Assembly: GCA_937995835.1 (NCBI GenBank) | Contig: CALKIV010000088.1 | Span: 1-13,954 of the forward strand | Source of the DNA: an uncultured Dysgonomonas sp. | GTDB lineage: Bacteria; Bacteroidota; Bacteroidia; Bacteroidales; Dysgonomonadaceae | Length of the DNA: 13,954 nt | Reading direction: 5' to 3' | Shown here: one piece after another, positions 6,921-13,314 of the stretch | Position numbering within the stretch: position 1 is the stretch's first letter | Layout of the letters: each line of letters begins with the position of its first letter | The notes under the pieces: model-generated | The model's input: the letters and a program-made list of their open reading frames with translations, nothing else | Database searches by the model: none | What the model was told of the DNA's origin: nothing | Translations under genes and position numbers: made by a program

Positions 6921-7729
6921 TTCCAAAAATTGAAAAAATGATGTACAGGACCATGACCTTTGCCTATTTCGTAATTAGCTCCGGCAATTATTGCATTTGT
7001 CATATACTCTTTAGCCTTCTTAATGGCTTCATTCATCTCTAGGCCATGAGCCAAAAAGGCTGCTATGGCAGATGAGAATGTGCAACCTGTGCCATGCGTA
7101 TTTTTTGTGTAAACACGTTGCGATTTCAATTCTAGAATTTCATCGGTTTCGGCATTGTAGAAAATATCAACTAATTCATCATCAGTCAGGTGTCCTGCTT
7201 TTAAGAGCACAGACACTTTTCTGTCAAAAGAAAGCTTTCGGGCAAAGAGAGGTAAGTCTTCTTGCTTTTCTATCTTTTCTCCAAGTAGGATTTCTGCTTC
7301 AGGAATATTGGGTGTGATGATGCGAACCGAAGACACCAGCTCTTCTTTCAGCGTCTCAATGGCCTCTTGTTGCAACAACGTGTCGCCTGATGTGGTAACC
7401 ATCACGGGGTCGAGTACCACATTTCGAATATTGTATTTTGCTAATGTGTCTTTTACGCCCATTATCAACTCCGACGAGTGCAACATCCCTATTTTGATCG
7501 CATCTGCCCCAATGTCATCTAATACGGATTTGATTTGTCCGATCACAAAATCTACCGGAATGGGATGTACACCGGTAACTCCAACAGTGTTTTCGTCAAC
7601 CACAGCCACAATGGCACTGCTACCATAGCATCCACAAGCAGAAAAAGCCTTCAGATCAGCTTGAATGCCTGCACCACCACTTGGGTCGCTTCCCGCAATG
7701 GTTAGTGCGGTTTTATAATGTTTTTTCAT
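6917..7729 (-). CDS. thiD: hydroxymethylpyrimidine (phosphate) kinase ThiD
   Basis: A 270-aa ribokinase-like kinase that phosphorylates HMP and HMP-phosphate to HMP-pyrophosphate, the pyrimidine substrate of ThiE. Signatures are AGSDPSGGAGIQADLK (12-27), DPVMV (107-111), ITPNIPEAE (138-146), KAGH (177-180) and NTHGTGCTFSSAIA (210-223) with the anion-hole GTGC and catalytic Cys216. Where typical ThiD has Ala-Gln-Asn-Thr at the pyrimidine site, this protein has Asp-Glu-Asn-Thr (45-48). The chosen ATG at 7729 is 8 bp after the tenA stop and gives the usual short N-terminus. An in-frame ATG at 7750 would add seven residues and overlap tenA by 13 bp. The thiD stop overlaps the HAD start as ATGA. 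Fourth gene of the operon. Confidence 0.93.
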   Translation of the reverse strand: MKKHYKTALTIAGSDPSGGAGIQADLKAFSACGCYGSSAIVAVVDENTVGVTGVHPIPVDFVIGQIKSVLDDIGADAIKIGMLHSSELIMGVKDTLAKYNIRNVVLDPVMVTTSGDTLLQQEAIETLKEELVSSVRIITPNIPEAEILLGEKIEKQEDLPLFARKLSFDRKVSVLLKAGHLTDDELVDIFYNAETDEILELKSQRVYTKNTHGTGCTFSSAIAAFLAHGLEMNEAIKKAKEYMTNAIIAGANYEIGKGHGPVHHFFNFWK

Positions 7730-7737
7730 TGTTTTGT

Positions 7738-8385
7738 TTATATTTTCCATTGTTCCATACGGTAGGCACTATCCCAAAACATCCACTCAAATTTCGAACA
7801 CATGATGAATGCTTTGGTCATCTCACTTTGTTGTTCTTCAGTGCATTTTTCGGCTAAGTCATCACATATGGCAATAGCTTCGATTACTGAATTTGTAAAC
7901 TCTTCACCCTCATAGGTGTTTATCCAATCTTGATATTTATTATCTCCCGTCGTTTGGTTTGCTAAAATATATTTACCTACTTCATTATATATCCAAAAGC
8001 ATGGCAATACGGCAGCAGAGATCACCTCACGTGGCGCATTGCTGAATAAGCTCATCAAGTAAGATGTGTATAGTAAACAGCTAGGAGAGGGCTCTATATC
8101 CGATCTTATCTCTTTTACAAAAGATTTGTGTAGCTGGTTTTCCATAGTAACGCTATCTCCTGCAAAATTGATGAATGAGGTAATATGTTTAGGATCTTTT
8201 AATTTAGATGCTATGCCAGTCAACACTTTACCATATTCAGTTAAATACAAAGCATCTTGTTGAATATAGAAAGCAAATTTTTCGTAGGGTAGTGTACCGT
8301 CCATCAACTCCTTTATAAAAGGAAGTTTTGTTATTTCTTTATAAATGGGCGCTATGCTATCCCAAGTTTTTGTACTCCATTTCAT
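7738..8385 (-). CDS. tenA: aminopyrimidine aminohydrolase / thiaminase II TenA
   Basis: A 215-aa protein of the TenA family, which releases HMP from aminopyrimidine breakdown products of thiamine (and cleaves thiamine) in the salvage pathway. Family residues can be placed: Asp44 and Tyr47 in YIQQDALYL, the catalytic Cys129 and Tyr133 in LPCFWIYNEVG, and Glu200 in SKFEWMFWDSAY. These correspond to Asp44, Tyr47, Cys135, Tyr139 and Glu205 of the Bacillus subtilis enzyme. The active-site Cys places it in the TenA_C group. The length is normal. The ATG follows the thiE stop by 4 bp. Its product feeds ThiD, encoded next. It is controlled with the operon by the TPP riboswitch. Confidence 0.95.
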   Translation of the reverse strand: MKWSTKTWDSIAPIYKEITKLPFIKELMDGTLPYEKFAFYIQQDALYLTEYGKVLTGIASKLKDPKHITSFINFAGDSVTMENQLHKSFVKEIRSDIEPSPSCLLYTSYLMSLFSNAPREVISAAVLPCFWIYNEVGKYILANQTTGDNKYQDWINTYEGEEFTNSVIEAIAICDDLAEKCTEEQQSEMTKAFIMCSKFEWMFWDSAYRMEQWKI

Positions 8386-8389
8386 ATTT

Positions 8390-9028
8390 TTATTTTTTTG
8401 ATTGTTTTACAATTTTCATAAGTTCTTCTGCTGACTTTTTAGGATCGACAGCCGACATAATAGCCGATACAACCGATATGCCATCAGCACCTGCTGTTAT
8501 TATTTGTTCTGCATTCGATTGATTGATGCCTCCAATGCCTACCGATGGATGAATAGATAATGTGCTAATTTCTTTTACCCCATCTATTCCGAGAGCTTTT
8601 GCAGTATCATTTTTGGTCTGTGTATCGAACACCGGAGATATACCTATATAGTCTACATCTAGTCTATTGGCTTCCATAACATCCTCTATGTTTTCTACTG
8701 AGAGACCTATGATTTTGTCATTCCCCATTAGCTTACGGGCAACAGAATAGGGCAAATCACTTTGTCCGATGTGTAAGCCTTCGGCATCACATGCCAATGC
8801 TATGTCTAGGCGATCATTAATGATCAGAGGAACCTGATAAGGGGTAAGAAGTGCCTTCAGCTTGATCGCTAACGCATAAAATTCTGCTGATGAACAATCT
8901 TTCTCACGCAACTGAACCATCGAAACTCCTCCTTTCACGGCTTCTTCTACAACATGTTCTAATGATCTTCCTAAGGATAAGGAACGATCTGTCACTAAGT
9001 ATAAACTTAAGTCAAATTGTGGTTTCAC
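8390..9028 (-). CDS. thiE: thiamine-phosphate synthase ThiE
   Basis: A 212-aa TIM-barrel enzyme that joins HMP-pyrophosphate and thiazole phosphate to thiamine monophosphate, releasing pyrophosphate. Motifs in order are LVTDRS (11-16), VQLREK (38-43), INDR (70-73), GLHIGQSD (84-91), GISPVFDTQTK (129-139), GIGGI (164-168) and GADGISVVSAI (180-190), all typical of ThiE. The start is GTG at 9028-9026, overlapping the thiM stop TGA (GTGA overlap). No closer ATG fits the family's N-terminus, so translation is probably coupled to thiM. Second gene of the operon; tenA starts 4 bp after its stop. Confidence 0.96.
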   Translation of the reverse strand: MKPQFDLSLYLVTDRSLSLGRSLEHVVEEAVKGGVSMVQLREKDCSSAEFYALAIKLKALLTPYQVPLIINDRLDIALACDAEGLHIGQSDLPYSVARKLMGNDKIIGLSVENIEDVMEANRLDVDYIGISPVFDTQTKNDTAKALGIDGVKEISTLSIHPSVGIGGINQSNAEQIITAGADGISVVSAIMSAVDPKKSAEELMKIVKQSKK

Positions 9029-9819
9029 AGTTTTATTGTTTTTTTAATCGTTTCTTCATCTAGTAGATATAGTTCATCTAGAAAATTAACTTGAAGGCTA
9101 CCACTTCCTCTCGATTTTTTTTCTGCTATTTCTCCACAGATTCCCATGACGGCCATTGCGTGGGTTGCAGCAGCGAGCATATTGGGGTTTATAGCAGCAA
9201 AAGCTGCAACAATGGCCGTTGCTGTACAGCCGAGCCCGGTTACTCTCTCCATCATTGGTGTGCCATTTTTTACATATTCCACAACTAGCCCATCGGTTAT
9301 GTAGTCGGTTTCGCCACTGATAACAACAATTGCACCGGAGGCTTTAGCCAGTTCTTTTGCCGATGACAATGCCAGATCGGATGAAGTGGTACTGTCTACA
9401 CCTTTGGTTTTTATGTTGCTATTGCACAATGCCATAATCTCGGAAGCATTGCCCCTGATTATCGAAGGTTTGCATTCTTCAATTATTTGTTTAGATGCTT
9501 TTATTCGATATGCTGTTGCTCCAGCTCCTACTGGGTCGAAGACTATAGGTTTACCGTTGCTGTGTGCCGATTTTCCGGCGATAAGCATGGCATCCAGCCA
9601 TGAGCTTTCGATGGTTCCAATATTCAAAACTAGTGCAGAAGCTATGGCAGCCATTTCAGCAACTTCGTCCATAGCATGAATCATAACAGGTGATGCGCCT
9701 ATTGCAAGTAGAGCATTAGCTGTGTTGTTCATTACTACATAGTTGGTTATGTTATGTATAAGAGGCGATTGTTGACGAACTAAATCTAAATCAGAAGTGA
9801 GTGAATCAATGTTTATCAT
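9025..9819 (-). CDS. thiM: hydroxyethylthiazole kinase ThiM
   Basis: A 264-aa kinase that phosphorylates 4-methyl-5-(2-hydroxyethyl)thiazole to the phosphate used by ThiE. Motifs are LIHNITNYVV (20-29), GASPVM (41-46), DPVGAG (95-100), RGNASE (122-127), SGETDYITDG (168-177) and VTGLGCTATA (193-202) with catalytic Cys198 in the GLGC turn, then GSGSLQVNFLDEL. The start is taken at ATG 9819. The in-frame ATG at 9846 lies inside the riboswitch terminator stem and adds residues foreign to the family. The first gene after the riboswitch, it is made only when the terminator is bypassed. Only an A-rich stretch precedes the ATG, normal for this phylum. Its presence points to thiazole salvage. Confidence 0.96.
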   Translation of the reverse strand: MINIDSLTSDLDLVRQQSPLIHNITNYVVMNNTANALLAIGASPVMIHAMDEVAEMAAIASALVLNIGTIESSWLDAMLIAGKSAHSNGKPIVFDPVGAGATAYRIKASKQIIEECKPSIIRGNASEIMALCNSNIKTKGVDSTTSSDLALSSAKELAKASGAIVVISGETDYITDGLVVEYVKNGTPMMERVTGLGCTATAIVAAFAAINPNMLAAATHAMAVMGICGEIAEKKSRGSGSLQVNFLDELYLLDEETIKKTIKL

Positions 9820-9830
9820 TTTTTTGAAAT

Positions 9831-9863
9831 AAAAAAGCCGTTTCATGTATACACGAAACGGCT
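9831..9863 (-). terminator. riboswitch-controlled intrinsic terminator ahead of thiM
   Basis: On the minus strand, AGCCGTTTCGTG (9863-9852) pairs with CATGAAACGGCT (9847-9836) around a TATA loop, with one G-U pair, followed by six Ts (9836-9831). It lies between the TPP aptamer and thiM, 12 bp before the start codon, so it is a conditional terminator. The left arm can alternatively pair with the 3' strand of aptamer helix P1. Confidence 0.9.
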
Positions 9864-9898
9864 ATATATTAATATTGATAATTTAAAATAATAGTAGC

Positions 9899-9984
9899 AA
9901 CCGTTTCCCTACGATGTCAATTACAACATGTCAGGTTCTAGGGTTTTATCTCAGCTCTCTTTTTTAGAGGGCACCCCTAACAGT
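9899..9984 (-). ncRNA. TPP riboswitch aptamer (THI element)
   Basis: On the minus strand the conserved THI-box order is complete: GGGGTGCC (9977-9970), CTGAGAT (9954-9948), ACCC, GAACCTGA (9938-9931), GTAAT (9924-9920) and AGGGAA (9910-9905). Helix P1 is ACTGTT (9984-9979) with AACGGT (9905-9900), six pairs including one wobble. It precedes thiM and the other thiamine genes, the standard context. TPP binding stabilises P1, which frees the downstream terminator arm and should turn the operon off. Confidence 0.96.
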
Positions 9985-9989
9985 AATAG

Positions 9990-9997
9990 CAAATATA
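9990..9997 (-). promoter_or_regulatory. -7 promoter element of the thiamine operon
   Basis: Minus-strand TATATTTG fits TAnnTTTG exactly. A start about six bases downstream falls at or next to 9984, the first base of aptamer helix P1, so the transcript would begin almost directly with the riboswitch. There is no good -33 TTTG at the normal spacing. Confidence 0.6.
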
Positions 9998-10115
9998 ACA
10001 CAAAATCAGAGACAGTGTATCTTCTGTCAAGTGTTTTTCTGTGTTTTTATTATATGCGACTTTATTTCTTAATAGTCTAATGTCACTAAAGTTCGGAAGA
10101 TCGTTGCTTTAATTA

Positions 10116-11666
10116 TCACTCTTTTACACAACGTATCGAAAAAGAATACGCACGCTCGAGACTATAAGGACGAACTGCCCCGCTATTAACATTAAAATAA
10201 CGAGTATTGTATCCATTGGGCGAGGCAGACCAGTAGTCTCCATGTATACCCGCGTCGTAGATAATGCCATCATAGTTGCGAAAGCCTGCTGATGGATACC
10301 AACCTATATTGTAGTCGCTATTGGTAAAATAAAAGCCACGATCGAATGTGAAGCTAGTATAAAGTGAAGGAGTCGTACTACTTACCCCATCCTTTGCCCA
10401 TGGAGAATCAGCATCAGTTGCTCCGATGTAGGTCGGCACTTTCCAGCCTTCGGGGCAAGGATCGGTTTCGCTCTTATAGGTGTATATTTCATTGCACTCA
10501 TTTATTGCGTATCCCCATCTAGAATCCCATTGAGTACTTAAAGTTGAATACCAGTCTCTTGTTCCAGCTGTATTTCTTATGAATCCTAGCGGGTAGTTGA
10601 TAGAATATTTTAGTCCAGTAGCTTCCCCGTCTCCATTGTTACTCTGTACATTGGCTAACGTCTTGCTCACATCTACAGGTACTTTTGTTTTCGCTCCACT
10701 AAGTTTTGCATAGTCGGGAAAAGGGTCTTTACGTCCCCATTGATAGCCAAGACCAATGGTGTATTCTCTATCTGCCTTAATAACACCATTTCGACTAGCC
10801 CCAAGATTTCTATCCATGAATGTGTTGATTTGACGCCCTGTGTTGTGTGTATAAGTTGTTAGTGTAGGGTCATCTTTAGGTACCCAGATATGCCAACTCC
10901 AACGCACTGTTCCACTGCCATCTTTCAAGCTAACAACGGCATTTCCCACAGCACCGTCTTGAACTTTTATGTAGATGTTCGCATTTCTATCTAATGACGT
11001 TGTGAGGATATTGTCATTCGATTCACTAAAGCTTACAGACCTTATAACTGATTTAGACGTATTTATAATCTCTTCTGTTTCTTCCCATAGCACAGCTATT
11101 GATAAGTTTCCTAGAAAAGCCTCAGAAGTTTCAGGCAATATTTTTCCCTCAGGATGTTTGCCTCCTCCCCACCAGTCCCAAATAGCAAATGCTTTTTCTA
11201 CAGGAATGATCAGCTTGCCTCCAGAAGTAGATATATAGCTGTTTGGTGTATACACCTCCGGGGGGCCTTGTCGTTCAGTTGTAGGTACAAAGTGTGGCTC
11301 AACACTTAGTCCTTGCCATTTTTTTCCATCCCATATATGGAGACCGGTTGTTGGATAATTTGGGTCACATCTTTTGGACTCAATATCTATATTATAGACC
11401 AGTAATCCAGTATGTTCACTCTCCTTACCTACTAGCTCTGCATTAGGAATCAATCCCATCTGTAACTTGTCGTAAGCCTGTAACTCTACACGCGGCAAGC
11501 CTAAGCCCTTTGTAGCATTTTCATTAGATGCTCCTGAGGTACCATCATCAAGCATGAGTATTGCTCCTTGCGCAGGCTTCTTGGTTGAGCCTATTGTAAC
11601 CTGAGCCAAGACAGATAAATTTGTAGCAACACTTAGATATAATATAATGATCAAAATCTTTTTCAT
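10116..11666 (-). CDS. exported FISUMP-type protein with fimbrillin-like middle region
   Basis: A 516-aa protein with a signal peptide at 1-21 (SVLA then QVTIGS). Residues 22-120 are the shared module of the other two FISUMP proteins: QGAILML, TKGLGLPRVEL, HTGLLVYN, TTGLHIWDGKKW. A beta-rich middle (about 140-262) ends in VRWSWHIWVPKDD, a signature often seen in large Bacteroidetes surface proteins. Residues of about 278-514 are FISUMP-like: NTFMDRNLGA (281-290), GLGYQWGRKDPFP (305-317), DPCPEGWKVPT (402-412), GDYWSAS (476-482) and the closing SFSIRCVKE. It is on the opposite strand from the other two, beyond the thiamine operon, with its own promoter. I see no clear terminator between its stop and the thiamine promoter. 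An exported surface protein is likely; the ligand is unknown. Confidence 0.85.
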   Translation of the reverse strand: MKKILIIILYLSVATNLSVLAQVTIGSTKKPAQGAILMLDDGTSGASNENATKGLGLPRVELQAYDKLQMGLIPNAELVGKESEHTGLLVYNIDIESKRCDPNYPTTGLHIWDGKKWQGLSVEPHFVPTTERQGPPEVYTPNSYISTSGGKLIIPVEKAFAIWDWWGGGKHPEGKILPETSEAFLGNLSIAVLWEETEEIINTSKSVIRSVSFSESNDNILTTSLDRNANIYIKVQDGAVGNAVVSLKDGSGTVRWSWHIWVPKDDPTLTTYTHNTGRQINTFMDRNLGASRNGVIKADREYTIGLGYQWGRKDPFPDYAKLSGAKTKVPVDVSKTLANVQSNNGDGEATGLKYSINYPLGFIRNTAGTRDWYSTLSTQWDSRWGYAINECNEIYTYKSETDPCPEGWKVPTYIGATDADSPWAKDGVSSTTPSLYTSFTFDRGFYFTNSDYNIGWYPSAGFRNYDGIIYDAGIHGDYWSASPNGYNTRYFNVNSGAVRPYSLERAYSFSIRCVKE

Positions 11667-11714
11667 TTGTTAGGCTGAATATTTGTAACATTTGCGCATC
11701 ATATATTTTTTGAA

Positions 11715-11722
11715 CAAATATA
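11715..11722 (-). promoter_or_regulatory. -7 promoter element of the leftward FISUMP gene
   Basis: Minus-strand TATATTTG is an exact TAnnTTTG match, 48 bp before the ATG at 11666, giving a leader of about 40 nt. A TTTT at 11745-11742 sits 19 bp further upstream, near the place expected for the -33 element. Confidence 0.6.
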
Positions 11723-11941
11723 ACATCACTTAGTTGTATGTAAAATGAAATCAGATATAATTTTAACTTATTCTATGAATATAAGTGTTTAGAATGTATT
11801 ATTTAATATATAAGTTTTTGTGTCTTACGTTGTTTTTTAGTCTTTTAGAGTATGTAATCTTTAGTTGTTTACAAGATATAATAGCGACTTAGTTATCAGT
11901 AGTGATTAATGATGTTCAATGGTAATTGTATTTACTTTCCG

Positions 11942-12020
11942 ATACAGAATGTGTACTTTGCATACAATCAGTACTTTGTTAATTTTTGCGGTACAACCTT
12001 CGAAATAGATTCTGTATGCA
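11942..12020. repeat. cluster of short inverted and direct repeats
   Basis: ATACAGAAT (11942-11950) is inverted as ATTCTGTAT (12009-12017). TGCATAC (11959-11965) is inverted as GTATGCA (12014-12020). GTACTTTG occurs directly at 11953-11960 and 11971-11978. It could be a protein-binding cluster or a decayed element; no flanking duplication or transposase is seen. Confidence 0.4.
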
Positions 12021-12144
12021 TTCTTTTGTATGTTAAATAGTTAGCTTGTTCTTGTAAAGATATAGTAACTGGACGAGATATTGGGTAATATATTTTAGAA
12101 ATATTTTACAGGATTTCATCTTAGTGAAATTCATTATAACAATC

Positions 12145-13314
12145 TCAATAAGTCAGCCCCAATTGCCACAAAGGAATAATATTCAAGAATCCATTTTCAA
12201 TATCGTCTTTGACAACATAGCCGTTTTCAATATCTTTAATTTGTTTCTGTCCCTTGTTTTTGCCTCCAACTTCAAAGGTTATATCATCAATCAAGAAATC
12301 TGAAATAGTAGAAGAAACAACATTGTGCTTCACTCGCATTTGATTCAAGAAAAATGTCTCTCTGATATTTCCAATATTTGAAGTGTCGTTTGCTAGGTTG
12401 TAAATAAGGTTAGTATTGTCTAAATAGATTTTATCCACTTTGCCCAATCCTCTAATACCTCCAGTATTGTCACGAAGTTGAGCAATCATTCCAGCCTCTT
12501 CAATGTATAGGCAGTAGTCAGAAATATTATTCCTACTAGCTGACAACATTTCGGCAATCTTGCTCATGTTTGGCTTGAATGGCGCACTCTTTGAAATAAT
12601 AGCCAACAATTGTTTTAGCTTTCTACCTGTTGCAACATTCATCTCGGCATACATTGGTATGTCATTCTCTAGAGTTTGGTTTATAATCTGAGCCAAACGA
12701 ATGTCGAAATCTTCCTCCAAAGCAAAAGGGTAATAACCTCTCTTCAGATAATCAACATAATAAGGTAAAGGTCGCTCCATCTCGGGAATATCAACCTTAT
12801 GTTGCAAAATTTCTTCCAATGTATATGTCTTTGCTGAAATATTGTGAAATAACTTTAGATATTCCCGAAAAGACAAGCCCTGCATATTATATATTACAGC
12901 TCTTCGGCTAAGGTCGGATGCTCCTTTCTTAATATCCAAAACGGAAGAGCCAGTAAAAACAACATTCAAATCTTTATGGTAGTCGTAAATCAGTTTGAGT
13001 TCCTTTGCCCAATCTTTGTATTTATGTATCTCATCAATAAACAAGTACTTCCCTCCAAACTTGACTAAGGTATCAACCAGCTCAATAATTTTATTATCTA
13101 CGAAATAGAAGTCCTCAGCAGTTATATAGAGTGTTTCAGCAGGATTAAGATTTTGCTTTATGTATTGCAAAACAAGTGTAGTCTTACCTACACCACGTGG
13201 TCCAATCAGTCCAATCATACGACTTTTCCAATTGATCTCGTCATACATATATCGCAAGAAACCAGTTTCAGTTTCATTTATAAGCTTGTTCGAATACTCA
13301 AATAATCGTTCCAT
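12145..13314 (-). CDS. AAA_14 / DUF4143 family ATPase
   Basis: A complete 389-aa ATPase of the family that combines an AAA_14 domain with a C-terminal DUF4143 domain. Walker A is GPRGVGKTT (38-46), Walker B is LFIDEIH (91-97), sensor 1 is VVFTGSS (118-124), and the SRR at 136-138 precedes the family signature MQGLSFREYL (144-153). The C-terminal part includes a winged-helix-like stretch (about 247-290) and FEVGGKNKGQKQIK (347-360), which resembles the nuclease-like end of DUF4143. The protein ends in the usual family tail, IPLWQLGLTY. It is expected to be cytosolic. Many copies of this family exist in Bacteroidetes, often as single genes, and their role is not established. An exact -7 element lies just upstream at 13339-13332, and the start codon overlaps the divergent ORF's start. 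Confidence 0.9.
   Translation of the reverse strand: MERLFEYSNKLINETETGFLRYMYDEINWKSRMIGLIGPRGVGKTTLVLQYIKQNLNPAETLYITAEDFYFVDNKIIELVDTLVKFGGKYLFIDEIHKYKDWAKELKLIYDYHKDLNVVFTGSSVLDIKKGASDLSRRAVIYNMQGLSFREYLKLFHNISAKTYTLEEILQHKVDIPEMERPLPYYVDYLKRGYYPFALEEDFDIRLAQIINQTLENDIPMYAEMNVATGRKLKQLLAIISKSAPFKPNMSKIAEMLSASRNNISDYCLYIEEAGMIAQLRDNTGGIRGLGKVDKIYLDNTNLIYNLANDTSNIGNIRETFFLNQMRVKHNVVSSTISDFLIDDITFEVGGKNKGQKQIKDIENGYVVKDDIENGFLNIIPLWQLGLTY

Larger units (their letters stand above)
11667..12144. other. intergenic region between ATPase gene and FISUMP gene
   Basis: This 478-bp AT-rich stretch has no supported gene. Its left end carries the promoter and roughly 40-nt leader of the leftward FISUMP gene. 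Short inverted and direct repeats cluster at 11941-12020 and are listed separately. Downstream of the ATPase stop a weak 6-bp stem (12113-12118 / 12125-12130) lacks a T-run, so it is not called a terminator. Confidence 0.5.

Noticed and set aside
6921..6926. TTG start for the HAD protein two codons upstream
   Set aside because: The ATG at 6920 makes a standard ATGA overlap with the thiD stop and gives the normal N-terminus before DLDGV.
7072..7628. Two plus-strand ORFs over thiD
   Set aside because: They are antisense to a firmly identified gene, with no family resemblance and no ribosome site.
9820..9846. Upstream in-frame ATG that would extend ThiM by nine residues
   Set aside because: It lies within the terminator hairpin of the riboswitch, and the added residues (MKRLFYFKK) are encoded by the stem and T-run. 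The ATG at 9819 fits the family.
12113..12130. Short stem after the ATPase stop as a terminator
   Set aside because: Six pairs with a mismatch just outside, and the trailing minus-strand sequence is not T-rich.
12180..12235. Tandem DIENG repeat near the ATPase C-terminus as a recent duplication
   Set aside because: Similar wording is usual in this family's C-terminal tail, and the DNA repeat is only about 11 bp long.
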